From Chloroflexota bacterium (GTDB lineage Bacteria > Chloroflexota > Chloroflexia > Thermomicrobiales > UBA6265): a stretch of DNA of 9,443 nt. A program made the position numbers and the translations under genes. How positions within the stretch are numbered: the stretch's first letter is position 1; every line of letters begins with the position of its first letter. Below the pieces are notes generated by a model. That model was not told the DNA's origin, did not search any database, and saw only the letters and a program-made list of their open reading frames with translations. Shown here piece after piece: positions 7,363-9,443 of this stretch. Where the stretch lies: the NCBI GenBank assembly GCA_023415845.1, contig JAEZJB010000039.1, positions 1 through 9,443 on the forward strand. Reading direction: 5' to 3'.

Positions 7363-8589
7363 AGTCATTACGAGACTCGCGTTAATGCCGCCAAACCCGA
7401 ATGCATTGCAGAGCAGGGTTGAGACCTGCGCATCGCGCCCTGCTGGCGGAATCACATCGAGGTCACAGGCGGGATCCTGCTCCAGCATATTCGCCGTGCC
7501 TGGAAGATGCCCACGTTCCAGGGCAAGGGCGCAGATGGCCGTCTCCATCGCGCCAGTCGCACCGAGCGCATGCCCATGCAACCCCTTGGTGCCACTGACC
7601 GGGATTCGCTCGGCATGCTCGTCACCCAGTGCGATTCGAATGGCTCGGCACTCGGTTGAATCGTTGAGCACGGTCGATGATCCGTGCGCATTGACGTAGT
7701 CGATTGCCTCCGGTGCAAGACCGGCACTCCTGATTGCGGCGGTCATGGCGCCAGCCGCGTGAAGACCCTCCGGATGGGGCGCCGTCATGTGATGAGCATC
7801 CATCGTGGTGCCATACCCCGCGATTTCGGCATAGATGTGGGCCCCCCGCGCTTCCGCATGCTCGACCGATTCGAGCAGCAGCACGCAGGCACCTTCGGCG
7901 ATCACAAACCCATCGCGCCCCTTGTCGAATGGGCGGCTGGCCGTCGCAGGTTCGTCGTTGCGGGTGCTCAGGACGCGAATCATGGTGAACGCCCCGAACG
8001 TCAGCGGTGCCAGGGGTGCCTCGGCACCACCGGCCAGCATCATCGGCACCTGCCCGCTGGCAATCAGACGAGTCGCCTCGCCAATCGCGATCACTCCAGC
8101 CGCACATGAATTGCCGTTTCCGAGCGAAGGGCCGTGGAGTCCAAACTCGATCGCAATGTTCGATGATGCCGCCCCACCGAAGACCGACAGGGCGATCAGT
8201 GGATTCACCTGGTTTGGTCCATCGCGGACAAATGTTTCGTGCTGCTCCTCGCCGAATGCAACTCCGCCGAGCGCCGAGCCGATGTAGACGCCTGCCCGGG
8301 CGCACGACAGCTCTCCCGGGGTCAACCCCGCGTCGTCGAGTGCCATCTGGGCGGCCACCAGCGCGAACTGGGAGAACCGGTCGAGGCGGCGAGCGCGCTT
8401 GGGAGCCATGTACTGCAATGGATCGAAGTCGATTTCAGCGGCTACCTGGCTGGAAAGACGCGATGCGTCGAACCGGGTGATCGTGCGCACGGCCGAGCGT
8501 CCGGATCGCACACCACTCCACAGTTCCTCCACACCGGTGCCGATGGGGGTGATCGCGCCGATACCGGTAATCGCAACGCGTTGCTTCAA
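7354..8589 (-). CDS. Beta-ketoacyl-ACP synthase II-type ketosynthase (FabF-like)
   Basis: The 411-residue thiolase-fold enzyme condenses an acyl group with malonyl-ACP, extending a fatty acid or polyketide chain. RVAITGIGAITPIG (4-17) is the family N-terminus. The active-site triad is complete: Cys162 in GNSCAAG, His302 in NAHGSST and His340 in GHALGATGAMET, with Lys335 (SGTKGLHGH). RPFDKGRDGFVIAEGA (219-234) and the late NAFGFGGINASLV are also typical. A KS-beta chain-length factor is excluded because Cys162 is present. The TTG start overlaps the upstream SRPBCC stop (4-bp ORF overlap) and is preceded by ggaaagg, so translation is coupled. Small departures from the usual motifs (Ser305 for Thr; Ile for Thr in GFGGIN), and the cyclase and flavoenzyme neighbours, argue for a specialised pathway instead of housekeeping fatty acid synthesis. 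No ACP, FabD or FabG is visible, so I give no symbol. Confidence 0.92.
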   Translation of the reverse strand: MKQRVAITGIGAITPIGTGVEELWSGVRSGRSAVRTITRFDASRLSSQVAAEIDFDPLQYMAPKRARRLDRFSQFALVAAQMALDDAGLTPGELSCARAGVYIGSALGGVAFGEEQHETFVRDGPNQVNPLIALSVFGGAASSNIAIEFGLHGPSLGNGNSCAAGVIAIGEATRLIASGQVPMMLAGGAEAPLAPLTFGAFTMIRVLSTRNDEPATASRPFDKGRDGFVIAEGACVLLLESVEHAEARGAHIYAEIAGYGTTMDAHHMTAPHPEGLHAAGAMTAAIRSAGLAPEAIDYVNAHGSSTVLNDSTECRAIRIALGDEHAERIPVSGTKGLHGHALGATGAMETAICALALERGHLPGTANMLEQDPACDLDVIPPAGRDAQVSTLLCNAFGFGGINASLVMTAP

Positions 8590-9068
8590 ACTCGGGCCTT
8601 TCCGGTTGGATCAAATCGAGGATCGCGATCTTCCACGATGCCCTTGAGGGTGTTGAGCGTGCGGCCCGCGATGGCTTCAATAAACTGGGGACCGATGATG
8701 TGATCGGCCACCAGATTCCCAACCACCGGCCAGGGCGGAGTGAAGTCATGGTCGATCGTGACGAGCCAGCCATTCGGGGATGGGGCGAAGCTCCAGGCGA
8801 CGATCATGCCCTTTGTCACGCCACCAATGTGGCGAAAATGGATAATCGGTGACGGACCGTCTCGTTCCACGTCCTGCACGGCTCGCCACTTGACCGGTAT
8901 TCGGCCGCGGCGGGCGGCCATTTCGACCGTCTTGTGATCGCCACCACCATCCAGCACGGTGACCCACCGGTAGTGCGGCAGGATTTCGGGCCAGCGCTCG
9001 GTCGCGGCGGCAAGATTGACGATGTTGTCCAGGTCGCCAGCCATTTCGACGGTGTTGCCAGTCTTCAA
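8586..9068 (-). CDS. SRPBCC cyclase/aromatase-like protein (polyketide cyclase/COQ10 superfamily)
   Basis: A 160-residue soluble helix-grip domain. The region AATERWPEILPHYRWVTVLD (21-40) matches the pattern of polyketide aromatase/cyclases and COQ10-like lipid-binding proteins. Strands KTVEMAARRG, PVKWRAVQDVERD and IIHFRHIGG follow, then GWLVTIDHDFT (100-110) and a long C-terminal helix (VADHIIGPQFIEAIAGRTLNTLKGIVE). In type II polyketide pathways such domains fold and dehydrate the nascent chain; in others they only carry a lipid. The position between a flavoenzyme and a ketosynthase favours the first, by inference. The start is TTG at 9068, supported by aggagg at 9076-9081 with 7-base spacing; the only early ATG (residue 9) would delete the first strand. 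It begins 12 bp after the oxidoreductase stop and overlaps the ketosynthase start by 4 bp. Confidence 0.85.
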   Translation of the reverse strand: MKTGNTVEMAGDLDNIVNLAAATERWPEILPHYRWVTVLDGGGDHKTVEMAARRGRIPVKWRAVQDVERDGPSPIIHFRHIGGVTKGMIVAWSFAPSPNGWLVTIDHDFTPPWPVVGNLVADHIIGPQFIEAIAGRTLNTLKGIVEDRDPRFDPTGKARV

Positions 9069-9075
9069 AGGTTTC

Positions 9076-9081
9076 CCTCCT
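9076..9081 (-). promoter_or_regulatory. Strong Shine-Dalgarno site deciding the TTG start of the SRPBCC gene
   Basis: On the minus strand aggagg lies 7 bases before TTG at 9068-9066 and touches the stop codon of the upstream oxidoreductase. It is the clearest ribosome site in the window and indicates re-initiation within one operon transcript. Confidence 0.65.
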
Positions 9082-9443
9082 CAGGGACGAAGCAGACGGA
9101 CCAGAAACCCTGGCGCCAGGGCCCGCGTGGCGGGTCGAAAGTTGCCGAGCACTCCACTCAGGGTCAGACCAAGCGCGTCCCGCTGATCCAGCCGAGGGGT
9201 CACATAGTTCATCAGGGGCGGAGCGTTGATGAAGCCCTGAACTATCCAGCAGACCTGTCGCTTGGCGGTAAAGGCCCGCCGCCGGGCCAACCGATACGGT
9301 TCGAGCGCTTGTGCCGACGTATCCCGCGCTCGAAGGGCGGCACTCGCGATGGGTGCGGCAAGCACTGATCCCTTCAGGGCATCATGGATGCCCTCCCCGG
9401 TAAACGGGTCCAGGAACGACGCCGCATCACCGACCAGCAGGAA
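9081..9443 (-). CDS. FAD-dependent oxidoreductase, geranylgeranyl-reductase type (C-terminal 120 residues)
   Basis: The gene enters from the right edge; only the last 120 residues and the stop codon are present. The first visible residues, FLLVGDAASFLDPFTGEGI (1-19), are the second FAD-binding motif of group A flavoproteins. Gly5-Asp6 would bind the ribityl/phosphate part, and Asp12-Pro13 with Gly16 and Gly18 form the DPxxGxG turn typical of the geranylgeranyl reductase family. An Ala-rich helix (SVLAAPIASAALRA), an Arg-rich stretch (LEPYRLARRRAFTAKR) and a family-like tail follow. Such enzymes saturate isoprenoid double bonds, hydroxylate or halogenate aromatic polyketides. The substrate domain is outside the window, so the reaction is unknown. 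It is the first visible gene of the leftward operon with the SRPBCC and ketosynthase genes. Confidence 0.8.
   Translation of the reverse strand, partial: FLLVGDAASFLDPFTGEGIHDALKGSVLAAPIASAALRARDTSAQALEPYRLARRRAFTAKRQVCWIVQGFINAPPLMNYVTPRLDQRDALGLTLSGVLGNFRPATRALAPGFLVRLLRP

Overview
The window is GC-rich bacterial DNA with tightly packed genes, strong G/C third-position preference and several TTG/GTG starts backed by Shine-Dalgarno (SD) sites. The stand-alone trehalose synthase, the galactonate-dehydratase-type enolase, the AHSA1-type SRPBCC protein and a secreted protein whose mature start has an 'AQATPEA' flavour together suggest a Chloroflexota/Thermomicrobia-like organism. That placement is inference from style; no rRNA or marker gene is present. 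I see no tRNA, rRNA, CRISPR array, transposase or phage gene.

Left part (1-2169): the N-terminal 207 residues of a secreted Cthe_2159-type carbohydrate-binding beta-helix protein run leftward off the window. Across a gene-free divergent region of about 370 bp, a two-gene rightward operon encodes a 97-residue winged-helix-like protein and an APH-fold phosphotransferase, 3 bp apart.

Middle (2312-5845): three rightward genes, each apparently with its own signals. They are a complete trehalose synthase (TreS, GH13), an AHSA1/CalC-like SRPBCC protein, and a mandelate-racemase/enolase-superfamily dehydratase whose catalytic residues are spaced as in D-galactonate dehydratase. The spacers hold GC-rich hairpins without T-tracts, plausible promoters, and a perfect 10-bp inverted repeat just in front of the dehydratase.

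Right part (5949-9443, all leftward): reading in the direction of transcription there is a geranylgeranyl-reductase-type FAD oxidoreductase (only its last 120 residues are in the window), an SRPBCC cyclase-like protein, a FabF-type ketosynthase, and, about 140 bp later, an MFS exporter. The first three are coupled (12-bp gap, then a 4-bp overlap). They look like part of a small polyketide or modified-fatty-acid pathway with a possible exporter; the rest would lie beyond the right edge. This cassette is the best candidate for an undescribed system in the window.
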